NCBI GenBank assembly: GCA_039923755.1
Contig: JBDTCD010000151.1
Span: forward strand, 1-16,305
DNA from: Terrimesophilobacter sp039923755
GTDB taxonomy: Bacteria > Actinomycetota > Actinomycetes > Actinomycetales > Microbacteriaceae
Length of the DNA: 16,305 nt
Direction: 5' to 3'
Within the stretch, counting starts at the first letter, position 1. Every line of letters begins with the position of its first letter. Below the pieces are notes generated by a model. It was given only the letters and a program-made list of their open reading frames with translations, did no database searches and was not told the DNA's origin. This document shows, piece after piece, positions 7,130-15,673 of the stretch. The position numbers and the translations under genes are program-made.

Positions 7130-8323
7130 ATGCCGACGCCCTCTATAAAGCCGCGGCTCTCCCGCGAGACCATCGTGCTCGGAGTTATCGCGTTCTTCGT
7201 GATGGTGGGATTCGGCGTCGTCATCCCGGTATTGCCGGTCTTCATCCGCAGTTTCCACGTCGGTTACATCGAGGTGGGCGCTGTCGTCTCGGCGTTCGCC
7301 CTCGCACGATTCATCGTCAGCCCCTTCGTTGGCAAACTCATCGACTGGGGCGGTGAACGCACCATTCTCGCGATTGGTATCGGCATCGTCGCCGTATCGA
7401 GCGCGATGGTGGGCTTCGCCCAAAGTTACGTCGAGGTGCTCGTACTTCGGGGCGCTGGCGGTATCGGTTCGGCGATGTTCTCCATCTCTGCCATGTCGCT
7501 CTTGCTGGGTACCACCCCGCCCGACCGGCGCGGGCGGGCAGTGGGGTTCTATCAGGGCGGTTTCCTCATCGGCGGAATGGCTGGGCCGGCGCTCGGCGGC
7601 CTCCTGGCGGTTATTTCCCTTCGCGCCCCTTTCTTCTTCTACGCGGGCACACTCATCATTGCTGGTGTGGTGGGTCTACTCTTTCTGCGCCCCGTGTCGG
7701 TGGCAGCGAAAACGTCGGACGTTGCAGGTGTGGCACCAATATCGTTCCGGGTGGTGCTGTCCGACGAACGCTTCCGGGCGGCGTGCATCGCAAATTTTGC
7801 CTCCGGATGGGCGAGCCTCGGTGTTCGCAGCGCCCTCGTGCCGATTCTTGTCGTCGAGTTGCTGCACAAGGAAGAACTCTGGACCGGCATCGCCTTTGCC
7901 ATCGCGGCAGTGGCTCAGACCCTTGCGCTCGGCCCGGCAGGCACCTTCGTGGACACAGTGGGCCGCAAACCAGCGATCATCGGCTCTTACGCAGTTGCCG
8001 CTGCGGTGATGCTCGCGATTCCGTTCGCCGGAAATATCACCCTCCTCATCATCTTGCTGTCTGTTTTCGGCGTCGCCGCCGCCTTCATGGGGACCGCGCC
8101 CGCGGCCTCGGTAGGCGATGCTGCCGGCGCGAAGAGCGGGCAACCCGTTGCGGTCTTCTCCGCCATCTCTGACCTGGGCGCCATCATCGGACCCCTCGCC
8201 GCCGGCGCGCTTCTCGACGCCTTTTCTTACCCCGCCGCGTTTGGTTCTGCCGTGGTCCTCCTGGCCATTGCCGCGGTATATGCCCTTCGGATGCCCGGAA
8301 GATCTGTTGCGGTGGCAGGATGA
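7130..8323 (+). CDS. MFS transporter
   Basis: A 397-aa secondary transporter of the Major Facilitator Superfamily with twelve predicted hydrophobic segments in two six-helix halves. The first cytoplasmic loop shows the MFS motif A variant GKLIDWGGERT (68-78), and the matching loop in the second half reads GTFVDTVGRKP (around residues 271-281). The opening PVLPVFIRSF after TM1 and the GFYQGGFLIGGMAGPALGG stretch resemble drug-efflux MFS (DHA1-like) proteins. The substrate is unknown. ATG 7130 fits both the first helix and the -10 box just before it. The next gene's ATG lies 4 nt after this stop, so the two are an operon. Confidence 0.93.
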   Translation: MPTPSIKPRLSRETIVLGVIAFFVMVGFGVVIPVLPVFIRSFHVGYIEVGAVVSAFALARFIVSPFVGKLIDWGGERTILAIGIGIVAVSSAMVGFAQSYVEVLVLRGAGGIGSAMFSISAMSLLLGTTPPDRRGRAVGFYQGGFLIGGMAGPALGGLLAVISLRAPFFFYAGTLIIAGVVGLLFLRPVSVAAKTSDVAGVAPISFRVVLSDERFRAACIANFASGWASLGVRSALVPILVVELLHKEELWTGIAFAIAAVAQTLALGPAGTFVDTVGRKPAIIGSYAVAAAVMLAIPFAGNITLLIILLSVFGVAAAFMGTAPAASVGDAAGAKSGQPVAVFSAISDLGAIIGPLAAGALLDAFSYPAAFGSAVVLLAIAAVYALRMPGRSVAVAG

Positions 8324-8327
8324 AGTC

Positions 8328-9062
8328 ATGCCCATGATGCAGATCCCCGGTTCAGAGCTCACGGCATACTGCGCATCTCCGTCGGGCGCCCCCAAGGGTG
8401 CAGTCATTGTCATCCACGAAATCTGGGGGCTGGTTGACCACATCAAGACGGTCGCTGATCGATACGCGGCAGAAGGGTATCTCACGCTCGCGCCGGACAT
8501 CCTGAGCAATGCAGGTGTCACGCCAACGGTCGGCCAGGAGCTTCACGATCTTGCGATGAACCCGGATGAGGCAACACGCATCTCGGCGCAACCACTCATG
8601 CGGGAGAAGCTGACGGCCTCGCGCGATCCGGAGTACGGGGCGTGGGCGGTCGCACAATTACGCTCGGTCGTTGACTATCTTGAGGCTGTGCCGGCCGTGG
8701 ATGGCCGCATTGCGGTGACCGGATTCTGTTTTGGCGGTAGTTACGCCTTCGCGCTCGCGGCTGCAGATCCACGGCTACGGGCAGCGGCGCCCTTCTACGG
8801 TGCACCACCCGAGGAGGCCGACGTCGCGTCGATCACATGTCCCGTGCACGCTTTCTATGGCGGCCTTGACGAGCGGCTGATGGAATCCCTTCCTGCGGTG
8901 TCGGCGGCGATGTCGGAGGCGGGGGTCGATTTCGAGGCGACGGTCTACGAGGGTGCGCGTCACGCCTTCTTCAACGACACGAATGCTCTCACCTACGACG
9001 CGGAGGCCGCAGCGGACTCATGGTCGCAGGTTCTCCAGTTTCTGGGGTCGGAGCTCGCCTAG
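8328..9062 (+). CDS. Dienelactone hydrolase family protein
   Basis: A 244-aa cytosolic alpha/beta hydrolase of the dienelactone hydrolase family. The catalytic set is visible: nucleophile Cys134 in TGFCFGGSYA, Asp181 in YGGLDERL and His212 in GARHAFFND; the early HEIWG (30-34) carries the Glu that tunes the Cys in characterised family members. The ATG at 8328 is used, with AGGA at 8317-8320 inside the end of the MFS gene at 7-nt spacing; an open frame extends back to 8118 but overlaps the MFS gene. Natural substrates vary widely (dienelactones, other esters), and no aromatic-degradation neighbours support a classical ClcD role. The stop overlaps the convergent protease gene by CTAG. Confidence 0.94.
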   Translation: MPMMQIPGSELTAYCASPSGAPKGAVIVIHEIWGLVDHIKTVADRYAAEGYLTLAPDILSNAGVTPTVGQELHDLAMNPDEATRISAQPLMREKLTASRDPEYGAWAVAQLRSVVDYLEAVPAVDGRIAVTGFCFGGSYAFALAAADPRLRAAAPFYGAPPEEADVASITCPVHAFYGGLDERLMESLPAVSAAMSEAGVDFEATVYEGARHAFFNDTNALTYDAEAAADSWSQVLQFLGSELA

Positions 9063-10258
9063 CCTCGAATGCACGAACCGGACGACACCTTCGTGTTCAG
9101 GTTTGGTGCACGATGGGCGACCGGAAGCACTTCTTCCATGGTTTGTGCGTAACCGACATTCTGTACGTCAGCGGACTTTGCGAACACCACTCCCGCGACG
9201 GTCCCGCTCGTGGACAGCAACGGCCCACCCGAGTTGCCCTCCTGAACGTGTGCGGCAAGCTGATAGACCTGCATCGGATGCGGGTTTTTACCGTAAATGT
9301 CGTGGACCTGCACCGTGGTCACCTGGTTGACGCGCGCGGAGCCGGACTGAAACGGGCCGCCAAGCGGATACCCGTCAAAGACGGCGTTGTCTCCCTCCGA
9401 GAGGTTCGCGCGCAGCGGAATGGGCGCCGCGTTGAGACCGCTGACCGCGATCACGGCGAGGTCATTCATGGGGTCGAAGTAGACGATGCGTCCTGGGAGC
9501 GCCCCTACCCCTGGGACTTCGACAACCGGTTCCGCCACGCCTGCCACGACGTGCGCGTTCGTGATGACCCGGTTCGCCGAAACGATGAATCCGCTTCCCG
9601 ACTGATTCTGGCCGCACTGGTATGCCGTACCGGTGACCTTGACCACGGATTTTGCGGCTTTGGTGAGCGTCGGCGTACCCGTGTTGACATTCGGGATTGT
9701 CGGAGGGGATGTGGGCGACGTCAACTCGCCACCCGCTGCGGAGGCGATGCGCGGGATCGCGTCCTGCATGACGAGGGAACGCAGTTGGGCCATCCCGCTG
9801 CTGATCGGTGGGGGAGTGAGGTCGTTTATTGCGCGCAGCACGCTGGAGCCGGCAATCGCCTGCGACAGTATCGGCACACCGAGGGAGCCAATGCTGAAGG
9901 CCATCATCGAGGCGATGAGTGCGGCGACGATTGCATTCACGAAGGCGCCGGCAATCCTGTCGACGATCCCCATTCTGGATCCTTCGACGCGCCGGCCAAG
10001 CGATCGACCAACCAATGCGCCGAGAGATTGCCCTGTGACGACGAGCCCAAACACGCACACCAGGATGAGCGGGAGCCGCCAGTAAGGCCATGGAATCCAG
10101 GACCCGACAAGGGGGATGGCGAAGAAGGCTGCGACGCCTCCAATGGCGATACCGGCTAGGCCAAAGATGCTACGAATGAACCCCGCGATCCAGCCGTAAC
10201 TGAAGTAAGCGAGGATGAGCAGGATGAGCAGGACATCCAGAATCCCCGGAATCGACAT
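9059..10258 (-). CDS. marP: MarP-like membrane serine protease (CvpA domain plus trypsin-like protease)
   Basis: A 399-aa protein with an N-terminal CvpA-type domain of four transmembrane segments (about 4-20, 26-50, 62-84 and 98-130) and an extracytoplasmic chymotrypsin-fold protease. The triad is His236 (TNAHVVAG), Asp266 (FDPMNDLAVI) and Ser343 (GNSGGPLL). Cys215 (AYQCGQNQSGSGF) and Cys396 at the C-terminus match the disulfide that activates Mycobacterium tuberculosis MarP (Rv3671c), which supports envelope function under acid and oxidative stress. ATG at 10258 is chosen because GGAGGG lies 7 nt upstream and MSIPGILDVLL begins the first helix; an open frame 33 codons longer overlaps the neighbouring promoter region. 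It is divergent from the aldo/keto reductase and convergent with the dienelactone hydrolase. Confidence 0.93.
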   Translation of the reverse strand: MSIPGILDVLLILLILAYFSYGWIAGFIRSIFGLAGIAIGGVAAFFAIPLVGSWIPWPYWRLPLILVCVFGLVVTGQSLGALVGRSLGRRVEGSRMGIVDRIAGAFVNAIVAALIASMMAFSIGSLGVPILSQAIAGSSVLRAINDLTPPPISSGMAQLRSLVMQDAIPRIASAAGGELTSPTSPPTIPNVNTGTPTLTKAAKSVVKVTGTAYQCGQNQSGSGFIVSANRVITNAHVVAGVAEPVVEVPGVGALPGRIVYFDPMNDLAVIAVSGLNAAPIPLRANLSEGDNAVFDGYPLGGPFQSGSARVNQVTTVQVHDIYGKNPHPMQVYQLAAHVQEGNSGGPLLSTSGTVAGVVFAKSADVQNVGYAQTMEEVLPVAHRAPNLNTKVSSGSCIRG

Positions 10259-10321
10259 CCGCACTCCCTCCGAATCCTCCGTGCCGAGACTATCGCCTCG
10301 AGCATGCGCCACACTGGATAT
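10259..10321. promoter_or_regulatory. 63-bp divergent intergenic region (marP / aldo-keto reductase)
   Basis: The marP ribosome-binding site (GGAGGG on the minus strand, about 10266-10271) lies here. For the plus-strand gene a TATCGC at 10291-10296 is the nearest -10-like hexamer, but it lacks the conserved final T. No operator-like palindrome is obvious. Confidence 0.3.
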
Positions 10322-11152
10322 ATGACTATTCCGACACGAACCCTGAACGATGGCCATGAACTCCCGGCTGTTGGTTTCGGCACCTATCAGTTGAACGGCG
10401 ACGAGGGCATGGAGTCCGTGCTCAGCGCCATCGGTGCCGGGTACCGATTGCTCGACACAGCGCTCAACTATGAGAACGAGGCCGAGGTGGGCGAGGCGAT
10501 TCGCCGCTCAGGCGTGGCTCGCAACGAGTTGCTTATTGCCACGAAACTTCCGGGGCGGTTTCATGGATATGACGAAACCAGGACCGGTTTCGATGAGTCG
10601 CTTCGGAATCTCGGTGTGGACTATATCGATCTGTTTCTCATCCACTGGCCGATACCGAGGATAGGAAAATACCTCGACTCGTGGCGTGCGATGGTCAGCC
10701 TGCGGGATGAAGGGCTCATCCGGTCGATCGGGGTAAGCAACTTCACGCGGGAGCATCTGACGTTCGTTATTCAGGAGTCCGGGGTCGTGCCCGCGGTGAA
10801 TCAAATCGAGCTGCACCCGCATTTTCCGCAAGAGGCGATGCGCGCGTTCCATGCCGAGCAGGGCATCCAGACCCAGAGTTGGACGCCTCTCGCGCGTCAG
10901 CGCTCCGTACTTGCGGACCCGATCGTAACGACGGTGGCGAACGCGCACGGTGTTACGCCGGCGCAGGCCGTGCTGAGGTGGCACGTTCAGTTGGGAAGCA
11001 TCCCGCTGCCGAAGTCGGCGTCGGGGGATCGACAGCGAGAAAATCTCGACGTGTTCGGGTTTGAGCTCTCGGAGGATGAGGTCAGGTCAATCTCGTCGCT
11101 CGAGTCCGGGCGGCTGTGGGGCGGAGACCCGGAGACGAACGAGGAGTTCTAG
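10322..11152 (+). CDS. Aldo/keto reductase (2,5-diketo-D-gluconate reductase-like)
   Basis: A 276-aa cytosolic NADPH-dependent carbonyl reductase with a TIM barrel. The AKR tetrad is complete: Asp45 and Tyr50 in LLDTALNYENEAEVG, Lys75 in IATKLPG and His108 in LFLIHWP. SIGVSNF (136-141), NQIELHPHF (160-168) and the cofactor-binding IPLPKSAS (227-234) are family signatures closest to the 2,5-DKG reductase/AKR5 group. ATG 10322 gives the usual MTIPTRTLNDG start; an in-frame ATG at 10304 would add six residues and cannot be excluded, since neither has a strong Shine-Dalgarno. The substrate is unknown; many paralogues are general detoxifying reductases. Its stop overlaps the convergent small-protein gene by CTAG. 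Confidence 0.95.
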   Translation: MTIPTRTLNDGHELPAVGFGTYQLNGDEGMESVLSAIGAGYRLLDTALNYENEAEVGEAIRRSGVARNELLIATKLPGRFHGYDETRTGFDESLRNLGVDYIDLFLIHWPIPRIGKYLDSWRAMVSLRDEGLIRSIGVSNFTREHLTFVIQESGVVPAVNQIELHPHFPQEAMRAFHAEQGIQTQSWTPLARQRSVLADPIVTTVANAHGVTPAQAVLRWHVQLGSIPLPKSASGDRQRENLDVFGFELSEDEVRSISSLESGRLWGGDPETNEEF

Positions 11153-11496
11153 CCGAGGCCGGGGATTTTCAGCCATCCGGCGGCGATCAGCACAACCACC
11201 GAGTTCAGTATCAGGGCGATCAGGGTAATGGTGGAAACGCCTTTGGCACCTGCACCGCGAATGAGCAGGATGAGGAGCAGGACTGCTTCGAGCACCAAAG
11301 CGAAGAGGAATGTTCCAAGCGGTGCCGGAAACGCGATAAAGATCGACAGCAACATGAGAACCGCGAACACCAGTTCGGCAATCGCGAGGATGGAGTGGCT
11401 ACGCCGTCCCCGCAAACGCCTGAGTCCGTCCCAGACGGCGAGCGCCGCCGCGAGAATGGTGATGATGAGGAGCCAGGACAGGGTGACGTTGATCAC
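11149..11496 (-). CDS. Small four-TM membrane protein, function unknown
   Basis: I do not recognise a named family. This 115-aa protein has four hydrophobic segments (about 4-22, 36-56, 62-80 and 86-107) separated by short loops, one strongly basic (LRRLRGRRSHS, 25-35), placing both termini on the same side of the membrane. The GTG start at 11496 is supported by GGAAAGG 7 nt upstream on the minus strand. It lies 123 nt downstream of the LAYTG surface-protein gene on the same strand, so co-transcription is possible but not shown. Hydrophobicity pattern and codon use support a real gene. Its tail overlaps the aldo/keto reductase stop by four bases. Confidence 0.75.
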   Translation of the reverse strand: MINVTLSWLLIITILAAALAVWDGLRRLRGRRSHSILAIAELVFAVLMLLSIFIAFPAPLGTFLFALVLEAVLLLILLIRGAGAKGVSTITLIALILNSVVVLIAAGWLKIPGLG

Positions 11497-11619
11497 GGTC
11501 GTACCTTTCCGCAGGACTTCGATGTTCGCGACGGGGTCATCGCGGTCTGCCCCAGACTACTCGGCCGATCTACTACTTCGGGTGATTGTCCGGAATGCTT
11601 TCGAGCGACCCGAGTGGTA

Positions 11620-12462
11620 TCAGTTGTTGCGCAACTTCTTCTTGAGGCTGCGCGAGCGCGCGAGTAGCAGAGCTCCCAGCAGGAGTGCGATGGATCCGTA
11701 GATCGCGGTGGGCCAACCATTGAAGCCGGTGTAGGCGAGTCCTCGCGTTGTCCCTGCTGGAAGGATCGAGTTGCTCTGTGTTGCTGAGCAGATGACCGTC
11801 GAGCCACCGCCGTTTGCTGAATTGTTACACTGGTTGACCGTCACCCGCAGCGCTGCGGCCTGGGTAGCGGTGTTCGGGACCGTGCAGGTGACTTTTGCTC
11901 CGCCACCATTTGCTGAGCCATTGCATTGTGTGAAGGTAGCTCCGGTTGTGCTCTGCACGGGGTCGCAGGTGAGCGTGGATCCTCCGCCACCGGATGTGCC
12001 AACGCACTGGTTGACGGTAGCGGGTGTCGGGGTGCCTGAACCGGTGATCTTGTTGGTGATATTGACTTTACATTCGACCCAGCTGCCTCCATCGTTCAGG
12101 GAGTTGTTGCACTGGTTGACCGAGGTGATGACGCCCGTGTAGTTGGTTACGGCAGATGCGCCGCAGATAGGGGCACCGGCAGGACCGGTGCAGACCTTGA
12201 CCGTCACGACAGAGGAACCGACGCCGGTGGCGACATTGAGAGTATTGACCACAGTGACGTCACATTGGATCTCCTGGCCCGCAGTGGCAGCGCCGTTGCA
12301 CTGTTCGACGGTGGGAGGTGTTGCGGCGAACGCTGTTTCGCCGACACCGAACGCCATGAACGCGGCAAGCACGAAGGTCCCAAGAATCGCGATGTATCCT
12401 CGTGGTCCTGATCGAGTTGCGCTACGAAGGCGGCGCGGTGCGATGGAGTGATTGATACTCAT
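11620..12462 (-). CDS. Secreted Cys-repeat surface protein with LAYTG sortase-type anchor
   Basis: A 280-aa predicted cell-wall protein. A basic N-terminus and hydrophobic stretch (about 23-45) end in AFA|ATPP, a plausible signal-peptidase site near residue 46/47. The mature part has five degenerate repeats with consensus VNQCN-S-NGGG-TV-C, with Cys pairs C55/C67, C118/C131, C153/C166, C180/C193 and C212/C225, plus C91/C100. The last four repeat pairs are spaced exactly 13 residues. The C-terminus has LAYTG (242-246), a hydrophobic helix and basic tail KKKLRNN, matching the LAXTG signal of class E sortases. ATG at 12462 is chosen because it is followed at once by a signal peptide; the open frame extends to 12840 but across the divergent gene. 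Function is unknown: adhesion or an aerial/surface coat role would be guesses. Confidence 0.85.
   Translation of the reverse strand: MSINHSIAPRRLRSATRSGPRGYIAILGTFVLAAFMAFGVGETAFAATPPTVEQCNGAATAGQEIQCDVTVVNTLNVATGVGSSVVTVKVCTGPAGAPICGASAVTNYTGVITSVNQCNNSLNDGGSWVECKVNITNKITGSGTPTPATVNQCVGTSGGGGSTLTCDPVQSTTGATFTQCNGSANGGGAKVTCTVPNTATQAAALRVTVNQCNNSANGGGSTVICSATQSNSILPAGTTRGLAYTGFNGWPTAIYGSIALLLGALLLARSRSLKKKLRNN
11785..12306 (-). repeat. Five degenerate Cys-pair repeats inside the surface-protein gene
   Basis: The region encodes residues 53-226 of the surface protein. Repeats of about 30-60 residues share QCN near the front, a run of Gly/Asn/Ser, and a second Cys 12-13 residues later. At the DNA level the fourth and fifth repeats are clearly alike (for example tttgctga followed by an a/g-rich step and ca-ttg-t-tg), implying fairly recent duplication; the first and third are more diverged. 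Confidence 0.8.
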
Positions 12463-12701
12463 GTTGGACCCCCGTCCTGGTATCTGGTTCATGACCTGAC
12501 ACCACACGGCTGGTTTGAACCGTTGATGCACGATAACACGGCAGTGGTGCTTTGCCCTATCTTTGGCGATGGACGACGCGATAACCCCGGAGGTCAGGAT
12601 TGGGCAATTTATCCGCGCATGCCGATCTTGAAGGAGACGATTTCTCACTGCGTCGAGTGATTTCACGGAATACTTCGGTGTTATCGCGGGTTTTCCTCTG
12701 T
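12463..12701. promoter_or_regulatory. 239-bp divergent intergenic region between surface protein and MDR-like gene
   Basis: This stretch is less GC-rich than its flanks and must hold the promoters of both divergent genes. On the minus strand TATCGT (about 12531-12536) matches TANNNT some 70 nt before the surface-protein ATG, and GGACGGGGG just ahead of that ATG is a weak ribosome-binding candidate. On the plus strand GGAGG at 12589-12593 lies 6 nt before an in-frame TTG (12600), a possible alternative start of the MDR-like gene. No RNA gene or long repeat is visible. Confidence 0.4.
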
Positions 12702-13259
12702 ATGACGACAACGACATTTCGGCGCCCCGTAGCGGGGCAGGTGCGCGTAAACATCGACGCCTTGGGAACGATGGTCGCGGCGACAGTAACCGATGTCGGC
12801 GTGGCGGCGGAAGGTTTCGTACGAGGGGACAGGGTGGCATTTTCCCCTGCCCTCGCGGACAGTCCCGTCGTCGATGTCGACACGCTCATCGGCATCCCCA
12901 AGAACGTGTCCGATCGTCAGGCTGCTGATCTGCTGGCTCCCGGGCTTCTTGCCCGGGCGATGATCACGCAGGTGCGCCCATTCGCCCGCGGCCAGCGTGT
13001 TGCGGTGGAACTCGGGAACTCCATGCTTCGCCAGGTGGTGTCCGCCTGGGTCACATCGCTCGGTGGTCATCTCGTCGAGGATCGACGCGATGCGGATGTC
13101 GTGTACGGCGAACAGGACCGTCGCCTCGCCGCCGTGGAGGCCTCCCATCGGCAGGGCCGTATCCAGCAGGCCGCGACTGAGGTATTCCAGGCTATTCGCG
13201 CGGGAGTGTTCACTGACGTGCACGCTGCACGGCGTGACGCCGAGCTCGACGCAGCGTAG
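12702..13259 (+). CDS. Shortened MDR / quinone-oxidoreductase-like protein, probably non-catalytic
   Basis: A 185-aa protein that aligns by eye in pieces with zinc-free medium-chain dehydrogenases (quinone oxidoreductases, normally about 320 aa). GQVRVNIDALG matches the GEVLVRV-AAGVN strand; TDVGVAAEGFVRGDRVAFSP the GxxVGDRV loop; VDTLIGIPKNVSDRQAADLL the PxxxSxxQAAALL helix; and AATEVFQAIRAGVF the C-terminal helix. The N-terminal substrate region and most of the Rossmann domain are missing, and the expected AAGGVG dinucleotide motif is VELGNSMLR. A reductase activity is therefore unlikely. The frame is intact, so it may be a repurposed protein or a decaying gene. ATG 12702 is used because codons before it include rare TTA; TTG 12600 with a well-spaced GGAGG is the alternative (219 aa). 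Confidence 0.7.
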   Translation: MTTTTFRRPVAGQVRVNIDALGTMVAATVTDVGVAAEGFVRGDRVAFSPALADSPVVDVDTLIGIPKNVSDRQAADLLAPGLLARAMITQVRPFARGQRVAVELGNSMLRQVVSAWVTSLGGHLVEDRRDADVVYGEQDRRLAAVEASHRQGRIQQAATEVFQAIRAGVFTDVHAARRDAELDAA

Positions 13260-13330
13260 GGGCGGTTTTAGGGTCAACTGGCGCACGGCAGGGCGAGCGG
13301 TCGGTGTGGCCGAGTGAGAAAGGGCTGAAA

Positions 13331-13894
13331 ATGGCGGGGATTGCAAAGCTGGCCTTCCGGGTTGTGCTGGGTGGACTGTTCATCGGGCATGGAACGCAGA
13401 AGCTCTTCGGATGGTTCGGTGGCGGCGGTCTTGACGGTACGGAGAAGATGATGGATCATCTTGACCTGCATCCGGCGAGGCAAAATGCCGTTCTCGCTGG
13501 TATCACCGAGGCGGGCTGCGGGGCACTACTCGTCGCGGGCGCTGCGACTCCGTTGGCGGCCACGGGCATCGTGGGCACAATGGCCACCGCCATTCGGACG
13601 GTGCACGGCAAGAACGGACCGTGGAATTCGAATCGCGGTTGGGAGTTCAACGCCATCATTATTGCCTCACTTGCCCTACTCGTTGAGGGTGGTCCGGGGA
13701 AGCTGTCGCTGGATGCCGCGGCAGGCAGGGCGCGTGGCGGTACGGGACTTGCGCTCGGTGTGCTGGCTGCGGGTGTTGCAGCGTCCACGGCGATCATCGA
13801 GCTCGGGCACTGGTTTGCGCGGCGGGACGCGGAGAGGAATGCGGCGAGGGATGCGATTGCGTCGGCCGATAGTGAGCCGCTGAGGCGATCTTGA
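13331..13894 (+). CDS. DoxX family membrane protein
   Basis: A 187-aa inner-membrane protein of the DoxX family. The N-terminal LAFRVVLGGLFIGHGTQKLF (7-26) with the GHGxQKLFGWFGG signature is diagnostic; further hydrophobic segments lie at about 52-72, 75-88 and 110-122. The family's usual length is about 130-160 aa; here a fifth hydrophobic segment (about 140-160) and a charged tail rich in Arg/Glu/Ala (163-187) are added. The role of the family is poorly defined; mycobacterial DoxX works with SodA and SseA in thiol/oxidative-stress resistance, but those partners are not present here. ATG 13331 is preceded by GAAAGG at 8-nt spacing. It lies 71 nt after the MDR-like gene and may share its transcript. 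Confidence 0.9.
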   Translation: MAGIAKLAFRVVLGGLFIGHGTQKLFGWFGGGGLDGTEKMMDHLDLHPARQNAVLAGITEAGCGALLVAGAATPLAATGIVGTMATAIRTVHGKNGPWNSNRGWEFNAIIIASLALLVEGGPGKLSLDAAAGRARGGTGLALGVLAAGVAASTAIIELGHWFARRDAERNAARDAIASADSEPLRRS

Positions 13895-13907
13895 CGCGTA
13901 CCTGATG

Positions 13908-13939
13908 GCGGCTCGGCACCTCGGAAAGATAGGAGCCGC
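13908..13939 (+). terminator. Weak candidate hairpin after the DoxX gene
   Basis: GCGGCTC (13908-13914) and GAGCCGC (13933-13939) form a perfect 7-bp stem around an 18-nt loop, 13 nt after the DoxX stop. There is no T-run after it, only TTCTAGG, so it is at best a non-canonical terminator of the kind proposed in actinobacteria. Confidence 0.22.
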
Positions 13940-13982
13940 TTCTAGGTCCCATTACCTGTCTGCCCAACCCAGCCAACTCGCC

Positions 13983-14010
13983 TACCATGGTGTGCGCAGC
14001 TCTAAGGAGG
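13983..14010 (+). promoter_or_regulatory. Kinase promoter -10 candidate and strong ribosome-binding site
   Basis: TACCAT (13983-13988) matches TANNNT. AAGGAGG (14004-14010), a near-perfect anti-16S match, lies 5 nt before GTG 14016. This decides the kinase start: the longer frame from ATG 13905 has no ribosome-binding site and would put both elements inside the coding region. Confidence 0.65.
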
Positions 14011-14015
14011 TTCGC

Positions 14016-15289
<1,274 letters not shown>

Positions 15290-15293
<4 letters not shown>

Positions 15294-15673
15294 GCGGATG
15301 GGAACATTGGGCCACCCGGATCACCGCTGTTGCAAGCGCGGCGGTGCTGGTCACGGCGGCGCTCAGTGGTTGTGTGCCGGTCGCGAGCGGTATGGACTCC
15401 GCAACAGCCTCCAGATTGCAGGCAACCGTCCTCGTTGTCACGCAGGCAGTCGCTGACGACGACGCCGCGGCTGCCATCGCCGCGCTTGATGCGCTGGAGT
15501 TGCAACTTAAGCAGGACACGGCATCCGGGGCGATAAACGCGGATCGGAGCGCCCGAATTCAGGCATCGATCGACCTCGTCCGCGCCGACCTTGCCGACGG
15601 TCAACCTACCCCGTCGCCGACGCCAAGTGAGAAACCGGGCAAAGGCAACGGCGGAGGCGGTAAAAACAAGTAG
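15290..15673 (+). CDS. Small putative lipoprotein coupled to the kinase
   Basis: I do not recognise a named family. This 127-aa protein has an N-terminal hydrophobic stretch (about 11-25) ending in a lipobox-like LSGC with Cys28, so lipidation and attachment to the outer face of the membrane are likely. The middle (about 36-100) is Ala/Asp/Leu-rich and predicted helical. The C-terminus is a low-complexity Pro/Thr/Ser then Gly/Lys tail (PTPSPTPSEKPGKGNGGGGK), typical of a wall-spanning or flexible linker. The ATG overlaps the kinase stop by ATGA (15290-15293), indicating translational coupling. A role as ligand-binding or regulatory partner of the kinase is inference from this arrangement only. 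Confidence 0.82.

Noticed and set aside
7676..8521. 281-aa open frame on the minus strand across the MFS and hydrolase genes
   Set aside because: It is antisense to two well-supported genes; composition is Gly/Arg/Asp-rich without recognisable motifs, as expected for a shadow frame in GC-rich DNA.
9020..10159. 379-aa plus-strand open frame opposite marP
   Set aside because: It is antisense to a protease with full catalytic triad; the translation is His/Arg/Cys-rich with no domain signature.
12723..12737. GCCCCG-TAG-CGGGGC perfect hairpin near the MDR-like start
   Set aside because: It lies inside codons for RRPVAGQ with no T-run; a mRNA-level effect is possible but unsupported.
12939..12957. 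CCCGGGC-TTCTT-GCCCGGG 7-bp inverted repeat
   Set aside because: It is mid-gene, encodes a conserved PGL segment of the MDR fold and has no U-tail, so it is not called a terminator.
12681..13346. 221-aa minus-strand open frame opposite the MDR-like gene
   Set aside because: The plus-strand translation shows ordered likeness to quinone oxidoreductases while this one shows none.
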